Below, piece by piece: positions 8,708-16,932 of a stretch of DNA of 64,000 bases. Under the pieces are notes generated by a model. The model saw only the letters and a program-made list of their open reading frames with translations, ran no database searches and was not told the origin of the DNA. A program made the translations under genes and the position numbers. Source of the DNA: Spongiactinospora sp. TRM90649 (GTDB lineage: Bacteria; Actinomycetota; Actinomycetes; Streptosporangiales; Streptosporangiaceae); the NCBI RefSeq assembly GCF_029382225.1, contig NZ_JARLTC010000007.1, positions 124,001 to 188,000 on the forward strand, read 5' to 3'. Each line of letters starts with the position of its first letter. Positions within the stretch are counted from its first letter, which is position 1.

Positions 8708-9751
8708 ATGCGTGTAGTGGTGGTGGGAGGGACGGGCAACGTCGGGACCAGCGTGGTCGCGGCACTGGCCGCCGATCCCCAGGTCACGTCGGTGCTGGGG
8801 CTGGCGCGGCGGATGCCGTCGTGGCGTCCGGCGAAGGTCGAGTGGAGCCGGGCCGACGTGTCCGCGGACGACCTGATGCCCGCCTTCGAGGGCGCCGACG
8901 CCGTGGTCAACCTGGCCTGGCTCTTCCAGCCGACCCGGGACCCGGTGCTGACCTGGCGCAACAACGTGCTCGGCGCGATCCGCGTGTTCGGGGCCGCGGC
9001 CGACGCCCGGGTGCCGGTGCTGGTCCACGCCTCGTCGGTGGGCGCGTACTCGCCGGGCCCGAAGGACAGGCCGGTCTCCGAGACGTACCCCACCCACGGG
9101 TGGCCGCGTGCCGCGTATTCGCGGGAGAAGTCCTATCTGGAGCGCGTCCTGGACACCTTCGAGCTGAAGCACCCGGACATCCGGGTCGTCCGGATGCGGC
9201 CGGCGTTCATCTTCAAGCGGGAGGCGTCGGCCGAGCAGCGCCGGCTGTTCGCCGGGCCGTTCGTGCCGCAGCGGCTGGCCAGGCCGGAGCTGATCCCGAT
9301 CGTGCCGGACGCGCCGGGGCTGGTCTTCCAGGCCGTCCACGGCGACGACGTGGGCGAGGCCTACCGGCTCGCCGTCACCAAGGACGTCTCCGGCGCCTTC
9401 AACCTGGCGGCGGACCCGGTCGTCGATCCCGCCGTGCTGGCCGACCTGCTGGGCGCCAAGACCGTGCCGGTGCCCGGCTTCATGCTGACCGGGCTGGTCG
9501 CGGCGATCTGGCGGCTGCGGCTGGTGCCCGCCTCGCCCGGCCTGGTGGACCTGGTGCTGAAGTTGCCGGTGATGGACGTGGCACGTGCCCACCACGTGCT
9601 GGGCTGGCGGCCCCGGCACTCGGCGGTGGACGCACTGCGCGCGTTCGCGTCCGGGCTGCGCGACCGGGACGGGATGGACACGCCGCCGCTGGCCCCGCCG
9701 TCCGGTGGCAGGGCCGGAGAGGTCACGAGCGGCGTGGGCGGCGCCCCCTGA
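8708..9751 (+). CDS. NAD-dependent epimerase/dehydratase family protein
   Basis: 347 residues with the extended-SDR cofactor loop GGTGNVG at 7-13 and catalytic YSREK starting at Tyr137. The C-terminal domain is long, and the tail is proline/glycine-rich. It begins 12 bases after the previous gene with the ribosome site AAGGGGAGAT, so it ends the sugar operon. The middle section resembles atypical SDRs that act on sugar-nucleotides or steroid-like substrates; no specific reaction can be assigned. Confidence 0.85.
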   Translation: MRVVVVGGTGNVGTSVVAALAADPQVTSVLGLARRMPSWRPAKVEWSRADVSADDLMPAFEGADAVVNLAWLFQPTRDPVLTWRNNVLGAIRVFGAAADARVPVLVHASSVGAYSPGPKDRPVSETYPTHGWPRAAYSREKSYLERVLDTFELKHPDIRVVRMRPAFIFKREASAEQRRLFAGPFVPQRLARPELIPIVPDAPGLVFQAVHGDDVGEAYRLAVTKDVSGAFNLAADPVVDPAVLADLLGAKTVPVPGFMLTGLVAAIWRLRLVPASPGLVDLVLKLPVMDVARAHHVLGWRPRHSAVDALRAFASGLRDRDGMDTPPLAPPSGGRAGEVTSGVGGAP

Positions 9752-9758
9752 CCGGAGA

Positions 9759-10940
9759 TCAGGGGGTGAGCAGGACCTTGATGGCCCGGTCCTGCTTCTT
9801 CTGGAAGATCTCGTAGCCGTGCGGGGCCTGGTCCAGCGGCAGGATGTGGGTGGCCAGGTCCTCGGTGCCGAGCGGGTCGTAGTCGTCGGTCACCAGCGGC
9901 AGCAGGGTGTCCATCCAGCGCTTGACGTGGGCCTGCCCCATTCGCAGCGAGACGCCCTTGTCGAACATCCGCAGCATCGGCAGCGGGTCGGCCATGCCGC
10001 CGTAGACGCCGATCACCGAGATCGTGCCGCCGCGCCGCACCACGTCGACGGCCCGGTTGAACGCGGCCAGGCGGTCCACGCCCGCCGTGGTCATCATCGG
10101 CGCGGCGACCTTGTCCGGCAGCAGGCCGGTCAGCCGCTGGGCCATGTGCGCGACGGGCGATCCGTGCGCCTCCATGCCGACGGCGTCGATCACCCCCTCG
10201 GTGCCGCGCCCCTTGGTGAGATCCCGGACGGCCTCGCCGACGTCGTCCACCGCCGAGGCGTCCACGACCTCCGCGCCGTGCCGCTGGGCCATCGACAGCC
10301 GCTCGGGCACCCGGTCCACGCCGATCACCCGCAGCCCCCGGTGGCGGGCGACGCGGCAGCACATCTGCCCGATGGGCCCCAGGCCCAGCACGGTGAGGTC
10401 GCCGCCCCGCGACACGCCCGCGTACTCGACTGCCTGCCAGGCGGTGGGCAGCACGTCGGACAGGTAGACGAACCGCTCGTCCGGCGGCCCCTCCGGCACC
10501 TTGACCGGCCCGAACTGGGCCTGCGGGACCCGCAGGTACTCCGCCTGACCGCCCGGCACCTCCCCGTAGAGCTTGGTGTAGCCGAACAGCGCCCCGCCCA
10601 TGCCGTGGTCGCGGACCTGCGTGGTCTCGCACTGCGCGAACAGCGCGCGTTCGCACATGAAGCAGTGCCCGCAGGATATGTTGAACGGGATCACCACCCG
10701 GTCGCCGGGTTTGATCTGGGCGACCTCCGCGCCGACCTCCTCCACGATGCCCATGGCCTCGTGGCCGAGGATGTCGCCCTCGCCCATGAACGGCCCGAGC
10801 ACCTCGTACAGGTGCAGGTCGGAGCCGCAGATGCCGGTCGTGGTGACCTTGATGACGGCGTCGGTGGGCTCCTTGATCGCCGGATCGGTCACCTCGTCGA
10901 CCCGCACGTCGCGTTTGCCGTGCCAGGTGACTGCCTTCAT
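9759..10940 (-). CDS. zinc-dependent alcohol dehydrogenase (glutathione-independent formaldehyde dehydrogenase-like)
   Basis: 393 residues. Catalytic zinc ligands are visible as C38 (TGICGSD) and H60/E61 (GHEAMG). The structural-zinc cysteine cluster is SCGHCFMCERALFAQC. The Rossmann loop is GLGPIG. The insertion LFGYTKLYGEVPGGQAEYLR is characteristic of the formaldehyde-dehydrogenase-like branch. The start has a usable ribosome site (AGGAGTCAACC). Convergent with the sugar operon (7 bases between stops) and just downstream of the phosphoketolase relic on the same strand. Confidence 0.9.
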   Translation of the reverse strand: MKAVTWHGKRDVRVDEVTDPAIKEPTDAVIKVTTTGICGSDLHLYEVLGPFMGEGDILGHEAMGIVEEVGAEVAQIKPGDRVVIPFNISCGHCFMCERALFAQCETTQVRDHGMGGALFGYTKLYGEVPGGQAEYLRVPQAQFGPVKVPEGPPDERFVYLSDVLPTAWQAVEYAGVSRGGDLTVLGLGPIGQMCCRVARHRGLRVIGVDRVPERLSMAQRHGAEVVDASAVDDVGEAVRDLTKGRGTEGVIDAVGMEAHGSPVAHMAQRLTGLLPDKVAAPMMTTAGVDRLAAFNRAVDVVRRGGTISVIGVYGGMADPLPMLRMFDKGVSLRMGQAHVKRWMDTLLPLVTDDYDPLGTEDLATHILPLDQAPHGYEIFQKKQDRAIKVLLTP

Positions 10941-10950
10941 GGTTGACTCC

Positions 10951-11209
10951 TCATCCCGGCCAGGACCAGCCGCTGATCTCGGGCGGGTCCTCGCCGTGTT
11001 CTCGTGTGTACGCGCGGGCGCGCAGCCGCGCGTCCACCATTCGCCGCCGCAGGTGCGCGGCCGTCGCACCGATGCCCGGCACCCGGTCGATCACGTCCAT
11101 GACCAGGTGGTCTCGGGTCAGCAGGGGATTGTCCAGCAGGTAGATCTGCCCCACGGGCAGGTAGCTGGCGGCGCGCCAGTGGGGCGTCCACGGATGCGAG
11201 TGCGTCCAT
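10951..11209 (-). pseudogene. xfp: phosphoketolase (xfp) relic: N-terminus joined to C-terminus
   Basis: Reverse strand. GGAGGA and an ATG at 11209 open MDALASVDA. One extra C in a C4 run (11181-11184 on the + strand) shifts the frame, after which HWRAASYLPVGQIYLLDNPL follows, the conserved start of phosphoketolases. It runs directly into VMDVIDRVPGIGATAAHLRR and TREHGEDPPEISGWSWP, the extreme C-terminus of the same protein. A normal enzyme has about 800 residues; roughly 700 are missing. It lies beside acetate kinase, its usual pathway partner (acetyl phosphate to acetate plus ATP). Certainly non-functional. Confidence 0.85.
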
Positions 11210-11286
11210 CTTCGGACAGTTCCTCCAGGGAGGTTTTCAAACCCCTCCGTCGTTTGGGCGGCGGGTTGTCGGGCACGCGACCCTGC

Positions 11287-12408
11287 ATGGCCAAGTCCGA
11301 TCCGGTGGTGCTGACGGTGAACGCGGGGTCCTCCAGCCTGCGGCTCGATCTCGTCCGCGGCGAGGAGGTGCTGCGGTCAGAGCAGAGCGAGCACGCGATG
11401 GACCCGGACGCGGCGGGCAAGACCGTCGCCGAGTTCCTGGGCAGGGATCCGGTCCACGAGGTCGTGGCGGTGGGGCACCGGCTCGTGCACGGCGGCGTGG
11501 CCGTCCGGGTGCCGACCGTCGTGGACGACGAGATCGTGGCCCAGGTGGCCGCCCGCGCCGACCTGGCGCCGATGCACATCCCCGCCACGCTCGCCCTGGT
11601 GGAGGCCGCCCGCCGCTTCCTGCCCGGCATTCCGCACGTGCTGTGCCCCGACACCGCCTTCCACGCCGACATGCCCGAGGAAGCCGCCACGTACCCGCTG
11701 CCCGAGGAGTGGCGCCGCCGCTACGGCCTGCGCCGCTACGGCTTTCACGGCCTGTCCTACGCCTGGGCGCTGCGCAGGGCCGCCGAGCTGATGAAACGCC
11801 CGGTCGAGGGCCTTCAGGCGGTGCTGACCCACCTCGGCGGGGGTTGTTCGGTGTGCGCGGTCCGCGACGGCCGCAGCGTGGACACCTCGATGGGTTTCAC
11901 CCCGCTGGAGGGCGTTCCGATGAGCACGCGCTCGGGCAGCGTCGATCCCGGCATGCTGCTGTGGCTGCTGACCGGCAACCGCCTGTCGCTCGACGAGCTG
12001 CGCGACGGCCTTGAGGAGCGGTCCGGGCTGCTCGGCCTGTCGGACGGCAGGTCAGGCGACACCAGAGACCTGGTCCGGGCCGGCGACCCGGTCGCCGAAC
12101 TGGCCCTCGGCGTGTTCGACCACCGGGTGGCCCGGGAGATCGCCGCCGCCGCGACCAACCTGGACCGGTTCGACGCGCTGGTCTTCACCGGCGAGATCGG
12201 CTGGGATCAGCCGGAGGTGCGCGCGGCGATATGCGGCAGACTCGCCATCTTGGGGGTGGAACCTCCAGAGATTGGGAATACTGATATCGACCGATTCGTC
12301 AGCGCAGCGGATGCGGAAACGGCGATTCTGGTGATCGAGCCCCGAGAAGAGCTGGAGCTTGCCCGGGAGACCCTCGCGGTGCTTTACCCCGCACAGGGAC
12401 ATAATTGA
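11287..12408 (+). CDS. ackA: acetate kinase
   Basis: 373 residues. ASKHA-fold acetate/propionate kinase with VNAGSSSLRLDLV at the N-terminus, HRLVHGG, PDTAFHADMP, THLGGGCSVCAVRDG, DTSMGFTPLEG and MSTRSGSVDPG: the phosphate, catalytic and dimer motifs in order. Slightly shorter than enterobacterial AckA. It interconverts acetyl phosphate and acetate with ATP/ADP. It is divergent from the phosphoketolase relic, so acetyl phosphate must now come from elsewhere. ATG chosen because the conserved N-terminal strand follows at once. Confidence 0.93.
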   Translation: MAKSDPVVLTVNAGSSSLRLDLVRGEEVLRSEQSEHAMDPDAAGKTVAEFLGRDPVHEVVAVGHRLVHGGVAVRVPTVVDDEIVAQVAARADLAPMHIPATLALVEAARRFLPGIPHVLCPDTAFHADMPEEAATYPLPEEWRRRYGLRRYGFHGLSYAWALRRAAELMKRPVEGLQAVLTHLGGGCSVCAVRDGRSVDTSMGFTPLEGVPMSTRSGSVDPGMLLWLLTGNRLSLDELRDGLEERSGLLGLSDGRSGDTRDLVRAGDPVAELALGVFDHRVAREIAAAATNLDRFDALVFTGEIGWDQPEVRAAICGRLAILGVEPPEIGNTDIDRFVSAADAETAILVIEPREELELARETLAVLYPAQGHN

Positions 12409-12497
12409 CCTTAAGCGGCATAAGATGCCGACCTGTGGGAGCACGTATTTTCCGGGTATAGGGGATATCCCGGGCCGCGTGCTAAGGGGGAAGCTCG

Positions 12498-14564
12498 ATG
12501 GGAAGTGTGCACGGCCTCGGGCTGGAGGTATTCGAGCTCGCGCCGGTCGGCGTGGCGGTCACCTCGGGCCCCGAACACCGGCTCGTCTACACCAACGCCG
12601 CCTATCGCGAGCTGTTCGGCGATCGGCCGCTCGGCGTGCCACTGGCCGAGGCGTTCGATGACATTCCCGACCCCGGCAACATCCCGCTCTATGACAAGGT
12701 CCTGCAGACCGGCGAGCCGGTGTTCGTCCCCGACATGACCGTGCGGATGCCCGACCCCGAACTCGGCGTGGACGAGCGGACCTTCAGCTTCAGCCTGTCC
12801 CCCGTGGAACTCGACCAGGGCGAGTGCGGCGTGCTCTCCGTCGGCGTGGAGACCACCGAGCAGACGGTGGTCCAGGATCACGTCCGGGAGATCTCCGAGG
12901 AACGGCTGCGGCTGCTCCGCCGCTACAGCAGCCTGGTCAAGGTCGGCGCGGAGTTGGTCTGGGTGGCCGGGGCCGACGGCCGCATGCTGGACATGAGCCC
13001 CGGCTGGCAGCGCATGATCGGCGGCGCCGACGACATCGTGGCATCCCAGGACTGGTCGCAGATCGTGCACAAGGAGGACCGCGCCGCCGTCGTCGCGTCC
13101 TGGGCGCAGGCCGTCGCCCGCAAGGACCCACTGTGGGAGCACGTATTCCGGATACGCACCGCCACCGGGGCGTTTCACCACTTCCACGCCCGCGCCGTCC
13201 CCGTCCGCGAGGACGGCGAAGTCATCGAATGGGTCGGCACCCTCGCCAACGTCGAGGACCGCTGGCAGGAGAACCGGCGCCGGACCCTGCTGGAACGCGC
13301 CGGCGCGATGGCCGGGGGAGTCTCCCGCCTGAAGGAGGCGGTGGAGGGGCTCGCCCACGTCATCGTCCCGGAACTGGCCGACACCTGCACCTTCTACTTG
13401 CTGCTCGACGCCGTCGAACGGCCCGCCAGCGCCCCGGTCATCGCCGATCGGATCGCCGGCGCGGTGCGGGAGGGGCTTCCCCCGGCGCCCATCGGGGTCG
13501 GACATGAACTGTTCCAGCCCAGTGGGCCTTTCGCGCGAACCGTGCGGACGGCCGAGCCGGTGCACGTGCCCAACCCCCCGGGACTCCCATCGGGCATCAT
13601 GCGCACCACCACCGAGGAATGGGTGGCCTCGACCCACATGCATGACGTGGTGATGCTCCCGCTGGTCGTGGACGGGTCCGTGGCCGCCGTGGTGACCGTG
13701 GGCGTCTGCCCGCCCCGCCCCGCGCTCGGCCCGAGCGACGTGCGGCTCGCCACGGAGATCCTGGAACACGCACACGGCCCGCTCAGCAACGCCATCCGCT
13801 ACCAGCGCACCCAGCGCATGTCACTGGCGCTGCAGAGCAGCCTGCTGGCCGAGCCACCCGAAGTGCCCGGCCTGGAGATCGCCGCCAGATACCGGGCCAG
13901 CCCTGCCGCCGCCGAGGTCGGCGGCGATTGGTACGACTCCTTCCTCCTCCCCGACGGCGCCCTGGTCCTGACCATCGGCGACGTCGCCGGGCACGACCTG
14001 CCCGCCGCCGTCACCATGAGCCAGCTCAGGAACATGCTCCGCAGCCTGGTCGTGGACCGCTGCGAGCCCCCCGGCGACATCCTGCGCCGCCTGGACACCG
14101 CCATGGAGTCCCTCCATACCGCCGGCACCGCGAGCTGCGTCCTGGCCCGTGTGGAGTGCGCACCAGACGGCTGGCGCCTCAACTACGCCGCAGCGGGCCA
14201 CCCGCCGCCGCTGCTGATCACGGCCGACGGGAAGGGCAGGTATTTGGAGGCCGGGCACAGCCCGCTGCTCGGCATCGGCCTCGACATCGCCCGCCCCAGC
14301 GCCATCGAACCTCTCGAGTCGGGCGGGACGCTGCTCCTCTACACGGACGGGCTGGTCGAGCGCCCGGGGGAGCACCTGGACGACGGGCTGCTCCGGCTGT
14401 GCGAACACGCCTCGCTACTGGCCAGGGAGCCGATCGAGGTCTTCTGCGAGGAATTGGTGGCGGGCCTGCCGACCACGGGGAAAGACGACATCGCGGTCAT
14501 CGCCCTGCGCCTCCCGGGCGACGCGGAGGACGTCGTCAGCGTGCCGTCCAGCGGGGACGGCTAG
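12498..14564 (+). CDS. PAS-PAS-GAF-SpoIIE serine/threonine phosphatase
   Basis: 688 residues. Two PAS domains (about 8-115 and 140-260), a GAF-like domain (about 275-435) and a C-terminal PP2C/SpoIIE phosphatase (about 455-680). The phosphatase has EVGGDWYD, TIGDVAGHDLPAA and LLLYTDGLVER metal-binding motifs. Family knowledge: such proteins dephosphorylate anti-sigma-factor antagonists in partner-switching circuits and respond to redox, light or ligands through PAS/GAF. No kinase or antagonist gene is adjacent. The AAGGGGGAAG before the ATG is the ribosome site. It overlaps the next, convergent gene by four bases. Confidence 0.93.
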   Translation: MGSVHGLGLEVFELAPVGVAVTSGPEHRLVYTNAAYRELFGDRPLGVPLAEAFDDIPDPGNIPLYDKVLQTGEPVFVPDMTVRMPDPELGVDERTFSFSLSPVELDQGECGVLSVGVETTEQTVVQDHVREISEERLRLLRRYSSLVKVGAELVWVAGADGRMLDMSPGWQRMIGGADDIVASQDWSQIVHKEDRAAVVASWAQAVARKDPLWEHVFRIRTATGAFHHFHARAVPVREDGEVIEWVGTLANVEDRWQENRRRTLLERAGAMAGGVSRLKEAVEGLAHVIVPELADTCTFYLLLDAVERPASAPVIADRIAGAVREGLPPAPIGVGHELFQPSGPFARTVRTAEPVHVPNPPGLPSGIMRTTTEEWVASTHMHDVVMLPLVVDGSVAAVVTVGVCPPRPALGPSDVRLATEILEHAHGPLSNAIRYQRTQRMSLALQSSLLAEPPEVPGLEIAARYRASPAAAEVGGDWYDSFLLPDGALVLTIGDVAGHDLPAAVTMSQLRNMLRSLVVDRCEPPGDILRRLDTAMESLHTAGTASCVLARVECAPDGWRLNYAAAGHPPPLLITADGKGRYLEAGHSPLLGIGLDIARPSAIEPLESGGTLLLYTDGLVERPGEHLDDGLLRLCEHASLLAREPIEVFCEELVAGLPTTGKDDIAVIALRLPGDAEDVVSVPSSGDG

Positions 14565-15196
14565 GCGGAGGCGAGCGCCTCGCGGAGCTCGGCGGCGGTG
14601 AGGCGGGTGACATAGCTGGGCGTACCCGGCTGGAAACGGCGTCCCTCGGCGAGCGGGCCCGCGTCCACCACGTCGAAGCCGAACGAGTCGATGAGCTCGG
14701 TAACGGTCTTCTTCGCGTCGGCGTCATCGCCCGCGATCGGCAACGCGCGCCGCTCCGGGTGGCCTGGCGGCAGGCCCTCGTTGGCCAGTTCGGCGTAGGG
14801 GATGACGTTGAACGCCTTGACGACCCGAGCGTCCCCCAGATGCGCGGCCAGCAGCTCACTGTTGGTGGTGCGGCCGTCGTCGATCGCCGGGATGTTCCCG
14901 TCCCGCTGCGCGTAGTAGTTGCCGGTGTCGATCACGACCTTCCCCTTGAGCGGCCCGGACGGGACGTCCTCGTGCGCGCTGAAGGGAATCGACACCACGA
15001 CCACGTCCCCATGCGCCGCGGCCTGCTCCGCCGTGGCCGCCGAGGCCGCCGGCCCCATCCCCGCCACCAGTGCGGACAACGTCTCCGGTCCGCGCGAGTT
15101 GCTGAGCACCACGGTATGACCGGCATTGACTGCGAGGCGCGCGAGCGTCGAGCCGATATGCCCACTGCCGATGATTCCGATGATTCCGATGACCAT
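14561..15196 (-). CDS. NADPH-dependent F420 reductase/NAD(P)-binding protein
   Basis: 211 residues with an N-terminal Rossmann motif GIIGSGHIGSTLARLAV and the body of the NADP oxidoreductase, coenzyme F420-dependent family (PF03807): KAFNVIPYAELANEG, then a C-terminal AGPLAEGRRFQPG. Length fits F420H2:NADP+ oxidoreductase or its non-F420 homologues. A longer in-frame extension reaches 15574 but covers non-coding repeat-like DNA, so the ATG at 15196 is chosen. Confidence 0.85.
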   Translation of the reverse strand: MVIGIIGIIGSGHIGSTLARLAVNAGHTVVLSNSRGPETLSALVAGMGPAASAATAEQAAAHGDVVVVSIPFSAHEDVPSGPLKGKVVIDTGNYYAQRDGNIPAIDDGRTTNSELLAAHLGDARVVKAFNVIPYAELANEGLPPGHPERRALPIAGDDADAKKTVTELIDSFGFDVVDAGPLAEGRRFQPGTPSYVTRLTAAELREALASA

Positions 15197-15689
15197 GGCC
15201 CTGTTCCTACCCGGTATCCACCCCCGCCCCTCCCGATCCACCCCACCCCACCCGGACTTGATAACCTCCACCCCACACCTAGCCAGACCCCAACCGAAAC
15301 ACCCCCGCCACACACCCAATGGCCTCCGCGCCTGCAATCGTCCTTCGCCTCGTCTGAGGACGGGGCTCGGAGGCCCGCGCTGTCGCGCGCCCAATGGCCT
15401 CGCGTCGCTCGGACGCCTTCTTTGTGTCGGGCTTCGCCCGACGTCGGGGCTGGGCTGAGAGACCTCCCTCCGGCCCCGGACGACCGCCGAAACGATCAAA
15501 CCGTGGAAGCCGCCGGGCCGAAGCCGTCCATTCCTCCGCCCTGTGGAGACCAGGAGAGACCCGCGCCTTCGCACACCGTCTCCACGGCTGATCCGTCAAC
15601 CGCACCCCGCAACTCACCCCGGCCCCCGGCGCCTCGGCGCGATTCTGCAGAGCCTTGTCAACGACGCTCGAATTCGGGTCTGGCACACA
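15197..15689. other. intergenic region without a supported gene; holds a UUCG hairpin repeat
   Basis: No reading frame here looks like a protein. The part around 15386-15445 is repeated with differences at 29531-29590. It contains GTCGGGCTTCGCCCGAC (15426-15442), a six-pair stem closed by a C(UUCG)G tetraloop. This could end transcription from either side or be an interspersed repeat of this genome. Confidence 0.55.
15386..15445 (+). repeat. interspersed intergenic repeat with UUCG hairpin, copy 1
   Basis: About 57 bases align with 29531-29590, both ending in GTCGGGCTTCGCCCGAC followed by G. Differences are scattered, so this is an old repeat rather than a recent duplication. No T-run follows the hairpin. 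Confidence 0.65.
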
Positions 15690-16012
15690 TTCCGTGATCT
15701 TCCGGGGCTGCGCGCCCTGGCCGCGCTGCCCGACACCGTCTGCAAACTCTCCGGCCTGGTCACCGAGGCCGACTGGAACCACTGGAGCCCGCGCGACCTC
15801 GCCCCCTACGCCCACACCGCACTGGACGCCTTCGGCCCCGGCAGGGTGATGTTCGGCTCGGACCGGCCCGTGTGCACACCCTCGCCGCCGACTACGCGCA
15901 GGTGATCGACACGGCCCGGGAACTGCTGGGAGGCGATGCCGACGAGGTGTTCTCGGGCACCGCGCACCGCGTCTACCTCAGCAGGGTCGGCGCCGGAACC
16001 TCGCAGCCATAG
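15690..16012 (+). pseudogene. amidohydrolase family protein, 5'-truncated and frameshifted
   Basis: The frame reads [26 protein letters not shown] and then FGSDRPVCT, the C-terminal part of amidohydrolase_2 (fuconolactonase-like) enzymes. A two-base AC duplication near 15873 breaks the frame. The original continues in the next frame as [19 protein letters not shown] and DEVFSGTAHRVYL up to the TAG at 16012. The first two thirds of a normal gene are absent. Not functional. Confidence 0.8.
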
Positions 16013-16037
16013 GCCCGCCGCCGCGATCGGTCATCGG

Positions 16038-16322
16038 TCAGGCCGGGCCGACGCCGGATATCTCATACCTGAGCACTTCGGCGTCGCGGATCATCGAGGT
16101 CTGCGCGTCGTCGGGCCCCGAGTCGCGGAAGGCGAGGAGCGGCTGCTCCGACTCCCACCGTTCGTAGACGTTGATGCGCCCGGCGTCGGCCGGATCGGCC
16201 GAGATCGCGAAGTCGAGGCATCCCGAGGCGGCGCGCGCCTGCTCGACCACGCCCACACAATCCCGCAGGTAGGCGTCACGCGCTTCCGGATCGACGGCGA
16301 TCCAACCGGCAATGATGATCAT
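16038..16322 (-). CDS. antibiotic biosynthesis monooxygenase (ABM/quinol monooxygenase-like) protein
   Basis: 94 residues of one ABM ferredoxin-like domain: MIIIAGWIAVDPEARDAYL at the start and GRINVYERWESEQPLLAF in the centre. Family members are small cytoplasmic dimers, some of them quinol or heme monooxygenases. It lies downstream of the MarR gene on the same strand, 48 bases apart, and may share its transcript and regulation. Confidence 0.85.
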   Translation of the reverse strand: MIIIAGWIAVDPEARDAYLRDCVGVVEQARAASGCLDFAISADPADAGRINVYERWESEQPLLAFRDSGPDDAQTSMIRDAEVLRYEISGVGPA

Positions 16323-16369
16323 TCTGTCATCCTAGGATCCACCACCGACAAAACCGCTGGTGTGGGTGA

Positions 16370-16864
16370 TCACGTGCGGTGTGGCTTCGGGCCGTCCTCC
16401 TGGAGGGCCGCCGTGGCGGCGGTCTGGATCTCGGTCGCGCGGCGCAGGAAGCCGAGGATCAGCGCCAGTTCGTCGTCGGAGTAGTCGGCGAACAGGCTCA
16501 TCATCCCCTTCCCCATGTCCTCGAAGAGCGGTGCGAACTGCGCGACGTGTGAGTAGTCGATCTCCACGATCACCTTGCGGCGATCTCCGGGGTCTCTGAC
16601 GCGGCGGACGAAGCCCTTGGCGGCGAGGCGGTCGATCAGGCCGCTGACCGAGGCGGGGGCCAGGCCGGTGTGCCTGACGATTTCGCCGGCGGACAGCGGG
16701 CCGTGGCGTTCCAGCAGGTCGATGGCCTTCTCCTCGGTGAGGCCCAGGCCCATCCGCTCGCCTGCGGCGCTGTGGAACATCACCGCCGCGTTGCTGTTCT
16801 CCCGGCCGGCCACCGCCAGCTCCTCCAGCAGATTCTTTCGGTGCTCCGAAATATCGCTTGACAT
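16370..16864 (-). CDS. MarR family transcriptional regulator
   Basis: 164 residues. Winged helix with LSAGEIVRHTGLAPASVSGL as the DNA-reading helix region (about 57-76), a wing VRRVRDPGDRRKVIVEID and helical dimer ends. Family knowledge: a ligand-released repressor. It is divergent from the FAD monooxygenase, and a perfect inverted repeat lies in the 68-base spacer, so it very likely controls both itself and the monooxygenase. Confidence 0.9.
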   Translation of the reverse strand: MSSDISEHRKNLLEELAVAGRENSNAAVMFHSAAGERMGLGLTEEKAIDLLERHGPLSAGEIVRHTGLAPASVSGLIDRLAAKGFVRRVRDPGDRRKVIVEIDYSHVAQFAPLFEDMGKGMMSLFADYSDDELALILGFLRRATEIQTAATAALQEDGPKPHRT

Positions 16865-16884
16865 GGATCCGTCCCTGCGAGATA

Positions 16885-16908
16885 TATTTCGTTCGTCCGA
16901 ACGAAATA
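16885..16908. promoter_or_regulatory. 24-bp perfect inverted repeat, likely MarR operator
   Basis: Two 11-base arms (left arm TATTTCGTTCG) flank a two-base TC centre. The site is midway between the divergent MarR and monooxygenase genes. It is AT-rich in an otherwise GC-rich area, as promoters are. Assignment to this MarR is inference from position and symmetry. Confidence 0.85.
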
Positions 16909-16932
16909 ATTACACGGATCGAGGGTACCACC

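Noticed and set aside
4712..9751. Complete antibiotic biosynthetic cluster
   Set aside because: Sugar-modifying genes only; no scaffold-forming synthase, resistance or pathway regulator beside them.
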